A stretch of DNA of 64,000 nt from Tropicibacter sp. Alg240-R139 (GCF_900537075.1 NZ_UNRA01000002.1:62001-126000); one strand, 5' to 3'; shown: positions 53,318 to 61,489, counted from the stretch's first letter. Numbers and translations: made by a program. The notes: generated by a model not told the origin, from the letters alone.

Positions 53318-53650
53318 CTAGCCCATCAGATACAGTAATCCGTACAACGTCGCCGCGCCGGAAAAGATCGCGGCAATCACATTCTTTGTAAGCAGCCCCA
53401 CCACCAACGCTACGGTGGCCGCACTGGTGCGCGGAAGATCAGGTTGACCTCCGGTTGCGGCGGGCCAAACCACGAGCGGCGCGATAAGTGCCGGTAGGAT
53501 GGCGACAGCCGTATAGCGCAGATGGCGCAGCAGCCAGGGTGGCAGCGGACGATCACCAACAAACCCGATGAAAACGAAGCGCAGCACGAAACTGCCGACC
53601 GCCATGCCAACGATCACAATCCACATGGTGGTGGGGTCGATGCTGTTCAT
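53318..53650 (-). CDS. AzlD-family branched-chain amino acid export subunit
   Basis: A 110-residue membrane protein with four hydrophobic spans (for example MWIVIVGMAVGSFVLRFVF and AATVALVVGLLTKNVIAAIF). AzlD is the small partner of AzlC in branched-chain amino acid exporters. The ATG at 53650 overlaps the azlC stop by four bases; a longer frame to 53713 is discarded as internal to azlC. Motif GDRPLPPWLLRHLRYTAVA is typical. Confidence 0.88.
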   Translation of the reverse strand: MNSIDPTTMWIVIVGMAVGSFVLRFVFIGFVGDRPLPPWLLRHLRYTAVAILPALIAPLVVWPAATGGQPDLPRTSAATVALVVGLLTKNVIAAIFSGAATLYGLLYLMG

Positions 53651-54363
53651 GCCTGCGCCTTTCTGCGGTCCAACATCACCTCGGCCTGCGCGCCCGCCAT
53701 CATGCCGATACACCCGGCGATCAGCAGCCCTAGATTATAGGGCACCACCGTGGTCAAAAGCGCCACAACAATGGCTACCAAAGCCGCGATCATATGGGGC
53801 AGAGTGCGCAGCATCGGCCCCAGCATCGCCAGAAACGTAACTGGCAGCGCAAAATCCAACGCCCAGCTGTCCGGGATTTGCGTGCCGAGCACCGCACCCA
53901 GATAAGTGCACAGATACCAAAGCGGCGCGATCGGAGAGATCGAGCCAAAGAAATAGGCCATCCTTTGCGGCACCGTCATGTCCGGCTCTTTCTCGAACTG
54001 CACGGTCGAGCAGGCATAGGATTGATCCACTACGAAATAGGCCGCCACTGATCGTTGCCATAGGGGCGCACCACCCAGGTAGGGAGTTAACGCCGCCGAA
54101 TACATCGCCACCCGCAAGTTCACAGCCAAAGCCGATGCCAACACGATCAGGGTCGGTGTCTCTTCTTGCAACAGCTGAAGCGCTGTGAACTGCGCAGCGC
54201 CAGCAAACACCGTGGCAGTGAAGGTCATGGTCTGCACGATGTTCAGCCCCGCCTCGGTCGCCAGCACGCCAAACAGGGTGCCAAAGGGGATCGCCACCAG
54301 CACAAAGGGCGAGCCGTCGCGAAAGCCTTTCCAGTAAAAGGAATTCGATGTGGTGAATGCCAT
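53647..54363 (-). CDS. AzlC-family branched-chain amino acid exporter
   Basis: A 238-residue inner-membrane protein with about six hydrophobic spans and family stretches PFGTLFGVLATEAGL, TATVFAGAAQFTALQLL and WQRSVAAYFVVDQSYA. It works with AzlD to export branched-chain amino acids or analogues. It is divergent from fdhD with about 50 bases between the starts. Confidence 0.88.
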   Translation of the reverse strand: MAFTTSNSFYWKGFRDGSPFVLVAIPFGTLFGVLATEAGLNIVQTMTFTATVFAGAAQFTALQLLQEETPTLIVLASALAVNLRVAMYSAALTPYLGGAPLWQRSVAAYFVVDQSYACSTVQFEKEPDMTVPQRMAYFFGSISPIAPLWYLCTYLGAVLGTQIPDSWALDFALPVTFLAMLGPMLRTLPHMIAALVAIVVALLTTVVPYNLGLLIAGCIGMMAGAQAEVMLDRRKAQA

Positions 54364-54412
54364 GCGGAAATCCTAAGTTAAGCGCGAAACAGGTAACGGG
54401 CTTGGGGAAGGG

Positions 54413-55306
54413 TTGCAATTGGCTATTCGGGACGATTTGTCGGACTATATCATCGCCCCCGACCCGGGCGCGGCGCGGCTGACCCGCGCGGTCGAAGGGT
54501 TCGACCAAAACGGGCAGGCCACGCAGATCTCCGTGGTCGAGGAGCGGCCGCTGACGATTTTCCTTAACAGTCAGGAAATCGTCACGGCGATGACCATAGG
54601 CGATTACCCCGAATACCTTGCTCTTGGGTTTTTGCGCAATCAAGGCATGTTGCTACCCGACGATGTGATCACTGGCACCGACTATGACGATGAATTGGAA
54701 ACCGTCGTTGTCCGAACTGAACGCGAGACGTCTTACGAGGAAAAGCTCAAGAAAAAGACCCGTACTTCTGGCTGCGCCGTTGGGACGGTGTTCGGCGACA
54801 TGATGGAGGGGTTAGAGGACGTGCGCTTGCCCGCCGTGTCTGTGCGCACATCGTGGCTCTATGACCTGTCCGCGAAAATCAATCGCACCCCGTCGCTGTA
54901 CCTGGAAGCCGGGGCCATCCATGGCACGGTGCTGTGTCGAGAAAACCATCCGCTGGTCTACATGGAAGACGTTGGGCGCCACAACGCGGTCGACAAAATC
55001 GCGGGGTGGATGCTGTCAACCGATGAGGAGGCTGAGGACAAGATCCTCTACACCACCGGGCGGCTGACCTCCGAAATGGTGATCAAAACTGCGATGATGG
55101 GCATCCCCGTGCTGGCCTCGCGATCCGGGTTTACCGCCTGGGGCGTCGAGATCGCCCGCGAGGTTGGGCTGACCCTGATCGGCCGGATGCGTGGCCAGCG
55201 GTTTGTGTGCCTGTCCGGCGAAGATCGTTTGGTTCGTGACATCGATCCATCCAGCGTCCCGGTTGAGGACAAGAAGCATCGTCGCAAGAGTGCGAAGCAT
55301 TCATGA
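54413..55306 (+). CDS. fdhD: Formate dehydrogenase accessory sulfurtransferase FdhD
   Basis: FdhD passes sulfur from IscS to the molybdenum cofactor of formate dehydrogenase. The 297-residue protein has NSQEIVTAMTIGDYPEYLAL, the active-site cysteine C121 in TSGCAVGTVFGD, and the cofactor-binding HNAVDKIAGW, with MEDVGRHNA just before. The usual CxxC reads CAVG, so only the first cysteine remains. The start is TTG at 54413 or 54419 after GGGGAAGG; no ATG fits. It begins the molybdenum-cofactor operon. Confidence 0.9.
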   Translation: MQLAIRDDLSDYIIAPDPGAARLTRAVEGFDQNGQATQISVVEERPLTIFLNSQEIVTAMTIGDYPEYLALGFLRNQGMLLPDDVITGTDYDDELETVVVRTERETSYEEKLKKKTRTSGCAVGTVFGDMMEGLEDVRLPAVSVRTSWLYDLSAKINRTPSLYLEAGAIHGTVLCRENHPLVYMEDVGRHNAVDKIAGWMLSTDEEAEDKILYTTGRLTSEMVIKTAMMGIPVLASRSGFTAWGVEIAREVGLTLIGRMRGQRFVCLSGEDRLVRDIDPSSVPVEDKKHRRKSAKHS

Positions 55307-55656
55307 GTGATGTGTACATTCTGGCGTTGGCATTCTTTGCGCCAACCTTATCTTTGGGCGCCTTGGGTCTTTGGTTCACTCTCCGCTATCTGCATCCGTT
55401 TTTGCGTGAACTCAGTGCAGCGCCATGGAGCCGGGGTTTAATGTGTAGAGTGCTCTTTGCCGGTGTCGTCAACGCCGAGTCCGAGCAGGTCGCACAGCTT
55501 CAGAGAATCCGAGGGACTTATGCTGGGCTGATTGGGCTGATGATGCTGATTGCGGCGTTTTTTATGGGCCTTGGGGCGGTTGTGTTTTTCGGTGTATTAC
55601 TCGGCCTCAATTTTTTGATGGCGCGGCCCTTTGATGTGGCGGAGGCAAACAAATGA
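55303..55656 (+). CDS. Small hypothetical membrane protein
   Basis: A 117-residue protein with two pairs of hydrophobic spans (about 5-30, LALAFFAPTLSLGALGLWF, and 74-105, LIGLMMLIAAFFMGLGAVVF). The C-terminus is VAEANK, the same last residues as the next protein. The ATG overlaps the fdhD stop by four bases. Function unknown. It stands between fdhD and mobA, where related genomes are expected to have them adjacent. Codon use is slightly more A+T-rich than fdhD. Confidence 0.65.
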   Translation: MSDVYILALAFFAPTLSLGALGLWFTLRYLHPFLRELSAAPWSRGLMCRVLFAGVVNAESEQVAQLQRIRGTYAGLIGLMMLIAAFFMGLGAVVFFGVLLGLNFLMARPFDVAEANK

Positions 55657-55660
55657 CCAA
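55642..55660 (+). repeat. 19-bp direct repeat, left copy
   Basis: GAGGCAAACAAATGACCAA occurs here and again at 56177-56195 as a perfect 19-base direct repeat, 535 bases apart. At the right copy the ATG is the start of mobA. At the left copy the ATG opens only an 18-codon frame (55653-55709) that overlaps the next gene by four bases (ATGA). The pattern suggests a tandem duplication or an insertion that duplicated the mobA start. Confidence 0.85.
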
Positions 55661-55705
55661 CCCATTCAGATCGACCTTGACCAAAGATCGCGGGGGGTTT
55701 GAACG

Positions 55706-56191
55706 ATGACAAACCTGATTATCGAAACGCTTATTCATGTAATTGCTCTGGGCGCATTTTTGTTTGCATTTTATAGCCTAGGACGTGCCGCTGAATTGCA
55801 ACGCGTCTTGTTCGCGTTGATGAAAGAGTGTTCTAAGTTAGAGCTAGAGCGATTTGGATGGGCAGGTGACCAAGGCAAGGACAAGCTGTTTTCACTCTCA
55901 CGCATGAAGCGAAACCGAGCACGAAATCGCTTGGTGCTGCGGCTGCTTTTTTGGGGCGTGCCAAACGGGCTTGATCATTCACAAATGGCTTTGGACGTGT
56001 TGCAGCGGTGGAGATCTGCGTTTGGGCTAGCCTTTGTTGCGTTGTCGGTTTCAGCTTGCGCTTGGATTTCAACGCTGGGCGCTCTCGCTATGCAATTTGG
56101 TTTCATACCGATCGTTATTTTTGTGCTGAGCACGGCGCTTGCTATTATTGCTCTGCGCCCTTGGTCCTGGAAGTCAGAGGCAAACAAATGA
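55706..56191 (+). CDS. Hypothetical membrane protein
   Basis: A 161-residue protein. Hydrophobic spans lie at about 6-26 (ETLIHVIALGAFLFAFYSL) and 108-155 (AFGLAFVALSVSACAWISTL, FIPIVIFVLSTALAIIAL). A basic cytoplasmic middle (about 60-95, LSRMKRNRARNRLVLRLLF) separates them. It ends with SEANK, like the protein before. The stop overlaps the mobA start by four bases. No known function. It lies wholly inside the segment bracketed by the 19-bp direct repeat. Confidence 0.65.
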   Translation: MTNLIIETLIHVIALGAFLFAFYSLGRAAELQRVLFALMKECSKLELERFGWAGDQGKDKLFSLSRMKRNRARNRLVLRLLFWGVPNGLDHSQMALDVLQRWRSAFGLAFVALSVSACAWISTLGALAMQFGFIPIVIFVLSTALAIIALRPWSWKSEANK

Positions 56192-56195
56192 CCAA
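56177..56195 (+). repeat. 19-bp direct repeat, right copy (mobA start)
   Basis: Second perfect copy of GAGGCAAACAAATGACCAA. It supplies the ribosome-binding region and ATG of mobA (56188). See the left copy at 55642. Confidence 0.85.
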
Positions 56196-56784
56196 ACCTC
56201 TCGGAGTGATCTTGGCCGGCGGCCAAGCCCGTCGGATGGGGGGGGGCGACAAGGGCGCGTTGATCCTGGGCGGGCGCAGCCTGCTGGATCGGGTGATTGA
56301 CCGATTGGGGCCGCAGGTGGATCGTCTTGTGCTCAACGCCAATGGCGATGCGGCGCGGTTCATGGAATACGGCCTGCCGGTGATCTCGGACAGCCTGCCG
56401 GATTACCCCGGCCCGCTCGCAGGTGTGCTGGCGGGGATGGACTACGCTGCTGACCAAGACTTTACCCACATCATCACCGCCGCCGCCGACACGCCCTTTT
56501 TCCCAGAAGACCTGGCCGAACGTCTGACCCGCGCCGCAGACAGGGCCAATACCCCGATTGCGCTGGCCGCCACGCATGAAGACGGGCGAATGAACCGGCA
56601 CCCGACCTTTGGCCTTTGGCCGGTTAATCTGCGCGCCGACTTGCGAGCTGCTCTTGAGGACGGGCTGCGCAAGGTGGTGCTCTGGACTGATAAACATGGC
56701 GCGGCCTCGGCCCCTTTTGATGACAACGCCTTTTTCAATATCAACACGCCCGAAGACCTGGCGAAGGCCGAGACGATGCTATGA
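56188..56784 (+). CDS. mobA: Molybdenum cofactor guanylyltransferase MobA
   Basis: MobA links GMP to Mo-molybdopterin to make the MGD cofactor used by formate dehydrogenase and DMSO-reductase-type enzymes. The 198-residue protein has the nucleotidyltransferase motif LAGGQARRMGGGDKG and the later DNAFFNINTPEDLAKAE. It starts at ATG 56188; longer frames into the preceding gene are rejected. mobB overlaps it by four bases. Confidence 0.93.
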   Translation: MTKPLGVILAGGQARRMGGGDKGALILGGRSLLDRVIDRLGPQVDRLVLNANGDAARFMEYGLPVISDSLPDYPGPLAGVLAGMDYAADQDFTHIITAAADTPFFPEDLAERLTRAADRANTPIALAATHEDGRMNRHPTFGLWPVNLRADLRAALEDGLRKVVLWTDKHGAASAPFDDNAFFNINTPEDLAKAETML

Positions 56785-57272
56785 AGATCTATGGTGTCAC
56801 GGGCTGGAAGAACTCCGGCAAAACCGGGTTGGTGGAGCGGTTGGTGACCGAGTTCACCGCGCGCGGGCTGAGCGTTTCAACCATCAAGCATTCGCATCAC
56901 AGCGCGGATGTGGATCACCCTGGCACCGACAGCCACCGGCACCGGCAGGCTGGCGCGCAAGAGGTGGTGCTGGCTTCTTCTTTGAGGGTGGCGATCATGC
57001 AAGAACTGCGCGGTGCGTCCGAACCGCCCCTGGCCGAGTTGCTGGGGCGGCTCAATCCGGTCGAACTCGTGTTGATCGAGGGCTACAAACGCGAGGCGCA
57101 TCCCAAGGTCGAGGCGTTTCGCGCTGCCTCGGGCAACGACTTGATCGCGCCGGATGATCCAACAATCCGGGCGGTGGCCAGTGATATGCCGCTGGATTTG
57201 AACCGTCCTGTCTTTGATCTGGACGACACCGCTGCGATTGCCGATTTTATCGCGCAAGAGATCGGACTGTGA
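56781..57272 (+). CDS. mobB: Molybdopterin-guanine dinucleotide biosynthesis adaptor MobB
   Basis: A 163-residue P-loop GTP-binding protein that assists MobA. The Walker A motif is GWKNSGKTGL near the N-terminus, with IKHSHHSADVDHPGTDS and LVLIEGYKREAHPKVE as further family stretches. It overlaps both neighbours by four bases (ATGA and GTGA), so mobA, mobB and the next gene are coupled. Confidence 0.93.
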   Translation: MKIYGVTGWKNSGKTGLVERLVTEFTARGLSVSTIKHSHHSADVDHPGTDSHRHRQAGAQEVVLASSLRVAIMQELRGASEPPLAELLGRLNPVELVLIEGYKREAHPKVEAFRAASGNDLIAPDDPTIRAVASDMPLDLNRPVFDLDDTAAIADFIAQEIGL

Positions 57273-58141
57273 GGCCGTTCGACACGGTTCTGATGGTTGA
57301 TTGGTCAGCCGGGCAACGCCGCCCGGTGAAACCCACTAAAGACGCAATCTGGATTGGCATCGCGCGGGCGGGGCGGTCAGAAGAGCCAGTATACTGCCGC
57401 AACCGGCAAGAGGCAGAGGCGTGGTTGGTTGATGTCTTTGATGCAGAAACAGCCGCAGGTCGCCGTGTGTTCGCAGGCTTTGATTTTCCCTTTGGCTATC
57501 CAAAAGGGTTCGCGCGCCATATCACCGGATCGGACGATCCCTTTGTGTTGTGGGATTGGCTCGAAGAGGGGATCGAAGACGATGAAAAGGGTATTAATAA
57601 TCGCTTCGAGGTTGCCGCACAGATGAACCAGCTGTTTGATGGGCCGGGGCCGTTCTGGGGCAAGCCGCACAAAGACCGATGGCCGGATGTCCCTTATGTT
57701 AAACAGGGCATCCCCTTTGATCAGGTGGCCGAGCGCCGCTCGGCCGATCTGGCGGCCAAGGCGGCGTCGAGCTGTTTTCAACTGTTCTACAATCCCACCG
57801 TGGGCAGCCAGATCCTGATGGGCCTGCCGGTTCTGACGCGCCTGCGCAGGCGCGGAGATGTCGCTGTCTGGCCGTTCGAAAACCATGATGACGCTGGTAT
57901 CGTGATGGCCGAGGTTTGGCCGGGTCTGATCGAACCTGCGGTCAAGCAGGCGATGCAAGACACATCGAAGGAAGAAATCCGCGACCGGGTTCAGGTTCGA
58001 TTGCTCAGCCGGGCGATCTCCTTGCTTGAGATCAAAGAGTTCGGCACATTGATGGCGCAGGTTCCTAAGGTGGCCAAAGAAGAGGCTTGGATTTTTGGAA
58101 TCGGCCATACGGACCGTTTGAATGAACTGGCGCTGCATTAG
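57269..58141 (+). CDS. DUF429-like protein in the molybdenum-cofactor operon
   Basis: A 290-residue protein starting at GTG with GTGA overlap to mobB. The N-terminus (FDTVLMVDWSAGQRRPVKP) and GFDFPFGYPKGFA suggest an RNase-H-like fold of the DUF429 group. Conserved acidic residues D10 (VDWS) and D in FDFPFG could be catalytic. Such proteins in Rhodobacteraceae are often annotated loosely as molybdopterin-guanine dinucleotide synthesis, only because of their position. Actual function is unknown. moeA follows directly after its stop. Confidence 0.75.
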   Translation: MRPFDTVLMVDWSAGQRRPVKPTKDAIWIGIARAGRSEEPVYCRNRQEAEAWLVDVFDAETAAGRRVFAGFDFPFGYPKGFARHITGSDDPFVLWDWLEEGIEDDEKGINNRFEVAAQMNQLFDGPGPFWGKPHKDRWPDVPYVKQGIPFDQVAERRSADLAAKAASSCFQLFYNPTVGSQILMGLPVLTRLRRRGDVAVWPFENHDDAGIVMAEVWPGLIEPAVKQAMQDTSKEEIRDRVQVRLLSRAISLLEIKEFGTLMAQVPKVAKEEAWIFGIGHTDRLNELALH

Positions 58142-59401
58142 ATGACTGACCTGAACCCTCCGCCCCTGCGGAATGACTGTTTCGCGTTACCCGCAGGTGT
58201 GAACTGGACGCCGGTGGACGAGGCTTTGGTGTTGTTGCGTGATCGGTTGGCCCCTGTGACTGCAGTCGAAGAGGTGGCGATCGGCAACGCTTTGGGCCGT
58301 ATTCTGGCCCAGGACGTTGCCGCGCTGCGATCCAACCCGCCACAGGCCAATTCTGCGGTGGACGGTTATGGTTTTGCAGGGGCTATCTCCGAAGGCACTC
58401 ATGTCTTGCCATTGTTGCAGGGACGCGCGGCGGCCGGAGTACCCTATGCCGGTGTTGTGCCTTCTGGGGCTGCGATACGGATTCTGACGGGCGCGGCTCT
58501 ACCCAACGGCGTTGACACTGTGATCCTTGAAGAGGACGTGAACGCCCAAGACGGCCAAATTGCTTTTAACGGCCCGCTGAAACAAGGCGCCAACGCGCGC
58601 AAGGCAGGCGAGGATGTAGTGGCGGGAAAAATCGTTCTGACATTGGGGCGTGTCCTGACGCCTGCCGACTTGGCTCTGCTGTCGGCGGTCGGAGTATCTC
58701 GTGTGCAGGTGCGCAAGCCGCTGCGTGTTGCGGTCATTTCGACCGGGGATGAGCTGGTCGAGCCCGGCCAGCCTGCAGGGGTGGGACAAATATTTGACGC
58801 AAACCGCCCCATGCTTCTTGCGATGGCGCGCCGGTTTGGGGCAGTCACCATTGATATGGGGCGGATTGCTGACGATCGCGCCGCGTTGCGTGCAGCCCTA
58901 GACAGTGCAGCTGAACAGGCGGATGTCATCCTGACCAGCGGTGGGGCTTCGGCGGGGGACGAGGATCATGTCTCGGCTTTGTTGACCGAAGCAGGTGCGA
59001 TGCAGGAATGGCGTATCGCTGTAAAGCCTGGGCGCCCTTTGGCCTTGGGTATGTGGCAGGGCGCACCGGTTTTTGGACTGCCCGGAAATCCCGTTGCGGC
59101 GATGGTCTGCACTTTGGTTTTCGCGCGACCCGCGATGGCGCTTTTGGCAGGAGCGGGTTGGGATGACCCTCAGGGCTTCCTACTCCCGGCAGCGTTCGAA
59201 AAGCGCAAGAAGCCGGGACGGCGGGAATACCTACGAGGTCGTATTCGTGAGGGCCGGGTCGAGGCCTTTAAGTCCGAAGGTTCGGGCCGAATCAGTGGCC
59301 TCAGCTGGGCCGAGGGCCTGATTGAAATCCAAGACGGCGCCCGTCATATCCAGCCTGGCGATCCCGTGAGGTTTATTCCGTTTTCCAGCTTTGGGCTGTA
59401 A
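58142..59401 (+). CDS. moeA: Molybdopterin molybdotransferase MoeA
   Basis: MoeA inserts molybdate into adenylated molybdopterin. The 419-residue protein has the domain pattern of the family: SAVDGYGFA near residue 75, TGDELVEPGQPAGVGQIFDA, LTSGGASAGDEDHV and the end GLPGNPVAAMVC. A second cofactor-maturation step, guanylylation by MobA/MobB, is encoded just upstream, so the operon covers late molybdenum-cofactor steps and FdhD-dependent sulfuration. Confidence 0.95.
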   Translation: MTDLNPPPLRNDCFALPAGVNWTPVDEALVLLRDRLAPVTAVEEVAIGNALGRILAQDVAALRSNPPQANSAVDGYGFAGAISEGTHVLPLLQGRAAAGVPYAGVVPSGAAIRILTGAALPNGVDTVILEEDVNAQDGQIAFNGPLKQGANARKAGEDVVAGKIVLTLGRVLTPADLALLSAVGVSRVQVRKPLRVAVISTGDELVEPGQPAGVGQIFDANRPMLLAMARRFGAVTIDMGRIADDRAALRAALDSAAEQADVILTSGGASAGDEDHVSALLTEAGAMQEWRIAVKPGRPLALGMWQGAPVFGLPGNPVAAMVCTLVFARPAMALLAGAGWDDPQGFLLPAAFEKRKKPGRREYLRGRIREGRVEAFKSEGSGRISGLSWAEGLIEIQDGARHIQPGDPVRFIPFSSFGL

Positions 59402-59519
59402 TCCATGGCTGTGTGGGTCGGGCATGGTTTTCAAGAGATAGAGAGCGATCACCTGACCAGGTTCAAGACGGCACGTGGTGGATTGGTTGGCGCAGGGATG
59501 TCGGTTGTGGCGCAGGCCG

Positions 59520-59765
59520 ATGGATGGTCTGCTGTTGGCGCGACTCGAACGAGACGTGCAGCAGGAGGTGTTTCACTTGGATGTGATTGAGGCCACCCCA
59601 CGGGCGCAAGCCCTGTCCGCGCGAGTGGAATTCATCGTGACGAAACACGAAGCATTGGGTCCTTTGCAGTATTCTTTGGAATTTGAGGCTGCTTGCCGCA
59701 TGACGAAGCGAATGATCCGAGAAGGTGATTTCGGTAGAGGGGCTGCTCCCGCCCGTTGTCGATGA
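59520..59765 (+). CDS. Uncertain small ORF
   Basis: A frame of 81 residues from an ATG at 59520 (an earlier GTG or ATG would add 15). The stretch LLARLERDVQQEVFHLDVIE and HEALGPLQYSLEFEAACRMT looks protein-like, but its end runs into repeat copy G, there is no convincing ribosome-binding site, and another 61-codon frame overlaps it. It may be a truncated gene. The remaining part of 59402-59957 holds repeat G and nothing else visible. Confidence 0.3.
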   Translation: MDGLLLARLERDVQQEVFHLDVIEATPRAQALSARVEFIVTKHEALGPLQYSLEFEAACRMTKRMIREGDFGRGAAPARCR

Positions 59766-59874
59766 TCCTGAGGGGACATCTCCTCCCGTTGGGCCGGGCA
59801 TTGCGCGTTGCGCAATGCCCGGCCCAAAGCCGCTAGCGGTGCCGACGAAGTCGGGATCGCTCGGGTGCGGGAGC
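59745..59874 (-). repeat. Intergenic cloverleaf-like repeat, copy G (short complete form)
   Basis: A 130-bp complete short copy, same orientation and length as copy B. The central arm is GGGCCGGGCATTGCGC paired with GCGCAATGCCCGGCCC (loop AAC); the first hairpin reads CGACTTCGTCGG-like on minus, and the conserved GCTAGCGGC is present. The third hairpin (GTCCCCTCAGGATC) is imperfect. It lies between the convergent moeA side and the gene at 59958. Confidence 0.85.
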
Positions 59875-59957
59875 GTTACGAGTCATGTTGTGACGGGATT
59901 GGTTCATCCAGATCGAGACAAATCGCCTGGGCAGACATGGAGATCGTGAGTGGAGCG

Positions 59958-60980
59958 TTAGTCAAATGTTCCAGCGACCCGACCCAGCAGCATAAAGGCG
60001 CGGGCCGTACGGGTTTCGCTTAGCGCTGAAATTTCGGCATCGTCTGCGACAGCTTCGAATTCCGTAAACATCTGATCGAACTTTCGCAGGAAATGATGCG
60101 CTGCGTCGCGAAAGATCGGGTCTTGTTTCATGCGGCCCGCTGTTAGCGCCAACGATGACCGGTCTCGCACACCGCCCAACACTGCAACCGCGCGACCGCG
60201 CGCGCCATGGGCGAATTGGCGCCACACTTCGGGACGGGCCATGTCGGGGCGTAGATCGTCCATATAGATGCCGTCCTGCGACAGCAGTGTCAGCACGTCC
60301 TGAGCTGCCTGGATCAGCTGGGCTGCCTTGCGGTCCTTGAGTGCGCGGCGCAGGGCCGCAAACCCTTCGGTATCTTCGGCCGTTTCTGGGAAGTTGAGCG
60401 CGCGAATGAAATCATCCTGAGGTAAGGGAGGGGACAGGGCTTCAGCCGGGGTGCCAAGCTCCAGCGAGCCTTGATCGGTCACGTCAGTGACAGCGACTTG
60501 AGAGTCTGCGGGCATGGGCCGAACACCGTCGTGGCGTTTGGTGGAAAACGTTGCCAAAGCTGTTTCCGTTTTACGCGCGGTTTCCGCGATCTCGTCCAGC
60601 TTCTTGGCCACCGACGGCTCCTGACCGACCGAAGCGCGCTGTTGCTGAGTCACATATGCGTGGCGAATCGCGTCAATGGCTGCCTGCAGGCGCTGGCTCT
60701 CTTCACGCATAACGCGGCTCGACCGTGCTGCCGTAGCCGCAACCCAGATCATTGCCACGGGCATGAACACCGCCAGCATCGCCACCAGATAGCCAATGCC
60801 GCCCAATTGCTCGCCAATAGGCGGGCCCATTGTAAAGAACGCAATTGCACCACCCAGCCATAACACGCTCAGGGCAATGGCTGCGATTTCAATTCCCGTG
60901 ATGGCCGATTGCCTGGGCTTGTCATAAATGCCAAGCGGCGTGGGCTGTGCAGAATTTGGGTCGGGCGAAGGGCCGGACAT
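59958..60980 (-). CDS. Conserved hypothetical membrane protein
   Basis: A 340-residue protein. Two hydrophobic spans lie near 28-52 (GIEIAAIALSVLWLGGAIAF) and 63-85 (IGYLVAMLAVFMPVAMIWVA), followed by a coiled-coil-prone region (EESQRLQAAIDAIRHAYVTQ) and a C-terminal helical domain (about 190-340) with VWRQFAHGARGRAVAVLGGV and FLRKFDQMFTEFEAVADDAE. It is conserved in Rhodobacteraceae as far as I recall but has no known role. It begins 13 bases after greA, so both are probably one operon. Confidence 0.8.
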   Translation of the reverse strand: MSGPSPDPNSAQPTPLGIYDKPRQSAITGIEIAAIALSVLWLGGAIAFFTMGPPIGEQLGGIGYLVAMLAVFMPVAMIWVAATAARSSRVMREESQRLQAAIDAIRHAYVTQQQRASVGQEPSVAKKLDEIAETARKTETALATFSTKRHDGVRPMPADSQVAVTDVTDQGSLELGTPAEALSPPLPQDDFIRALNFPETAEDTEGFAALRRALKDRKAAQLIQAAQDVLTLLSQDGIYMDDLRPDMARPEVWRQFAHGARGRAVAVLGGVRDRSSLALTAGRMKQDPIFRDAAHHFLRKFDQMFTEFEAVADDAEISALSETRTARAFMLLGRVAGTFD

Positions 60981-60993
60981 GGGCGTCAATCCG

Positions 60994-61464
60994 TTAGGAG
61001 AACTTAATACTTAAAACCTCGTAGGATCGTACACCACCTGGGGTGCGAACCTCAACGCTGTCGCCTTCGTCCTTGCCGATCAACGCACGCGCAATCGGCG
61101 ATTTTATGTTCAAAAGGCCCTTTTCGATGTTGGCTTCGTGTTCACCAACGATCATCCAGGTCTTTTCCTCGTCCGTGTCTTCGTCCACCAACGTAACTTT
61201 GGCGCCGAACTTGATAGTACCGTTCAGCTTGGCTGGATCAATGACCTCGGCCAGCGACACGACGGCCTCAAGCTCTTTGATGCGCCCTTCGATGAATCCC
61301 TGCTTTTCACGGGCCGAATGGTATTCGGCGTTTTCTTTCAGGTCGCCCAATTCGCGCGCTGTGGCGATGGCCTCGATGATGGCGGGGCGTTCAACGGATT
61401 TCAGGTTCTTCAACTCGGCTTCGAGTGCTGCGAGCCCCGGCGGGGTCATTGGGATCTTTTCCAT
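60994..61464 (-). CDS. greA: Transcription elongation factor GreA
   Basis: GreA rescues backtracked RNA polymerase by inserting its coiled coil into the secondary channel. The 156-residue protein has the N-terminal coiled coil (TPPGLAALEAELKNLKSVER, with the tip acidic DLKENAEYHSAREKQG) and the C-terminal FKBP-like domain ending GGVRSYEVLSIKFS. The ATG at 61464 is preferred over 61479. A hairpin lies upstream at 61490. Confidence 0.95.
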   Translation of the reverse strand: MEKIPMTPPGLAALEAELKNLKSVERPAIIEAIATARELGDLKENAEYHSAREKQGFIEGRIKELEAVVSLAEVIDPAKLNGTIKFGAKVTLVDEDTDEEKTWMIVGEHEANIEKGLLNIKSPIARALIGKDEGDSVEVRTPGGVRSYEVLSIKFS

Positions 61465-61489
61465 CTGCAACCGGTCCACTTAAATATCT

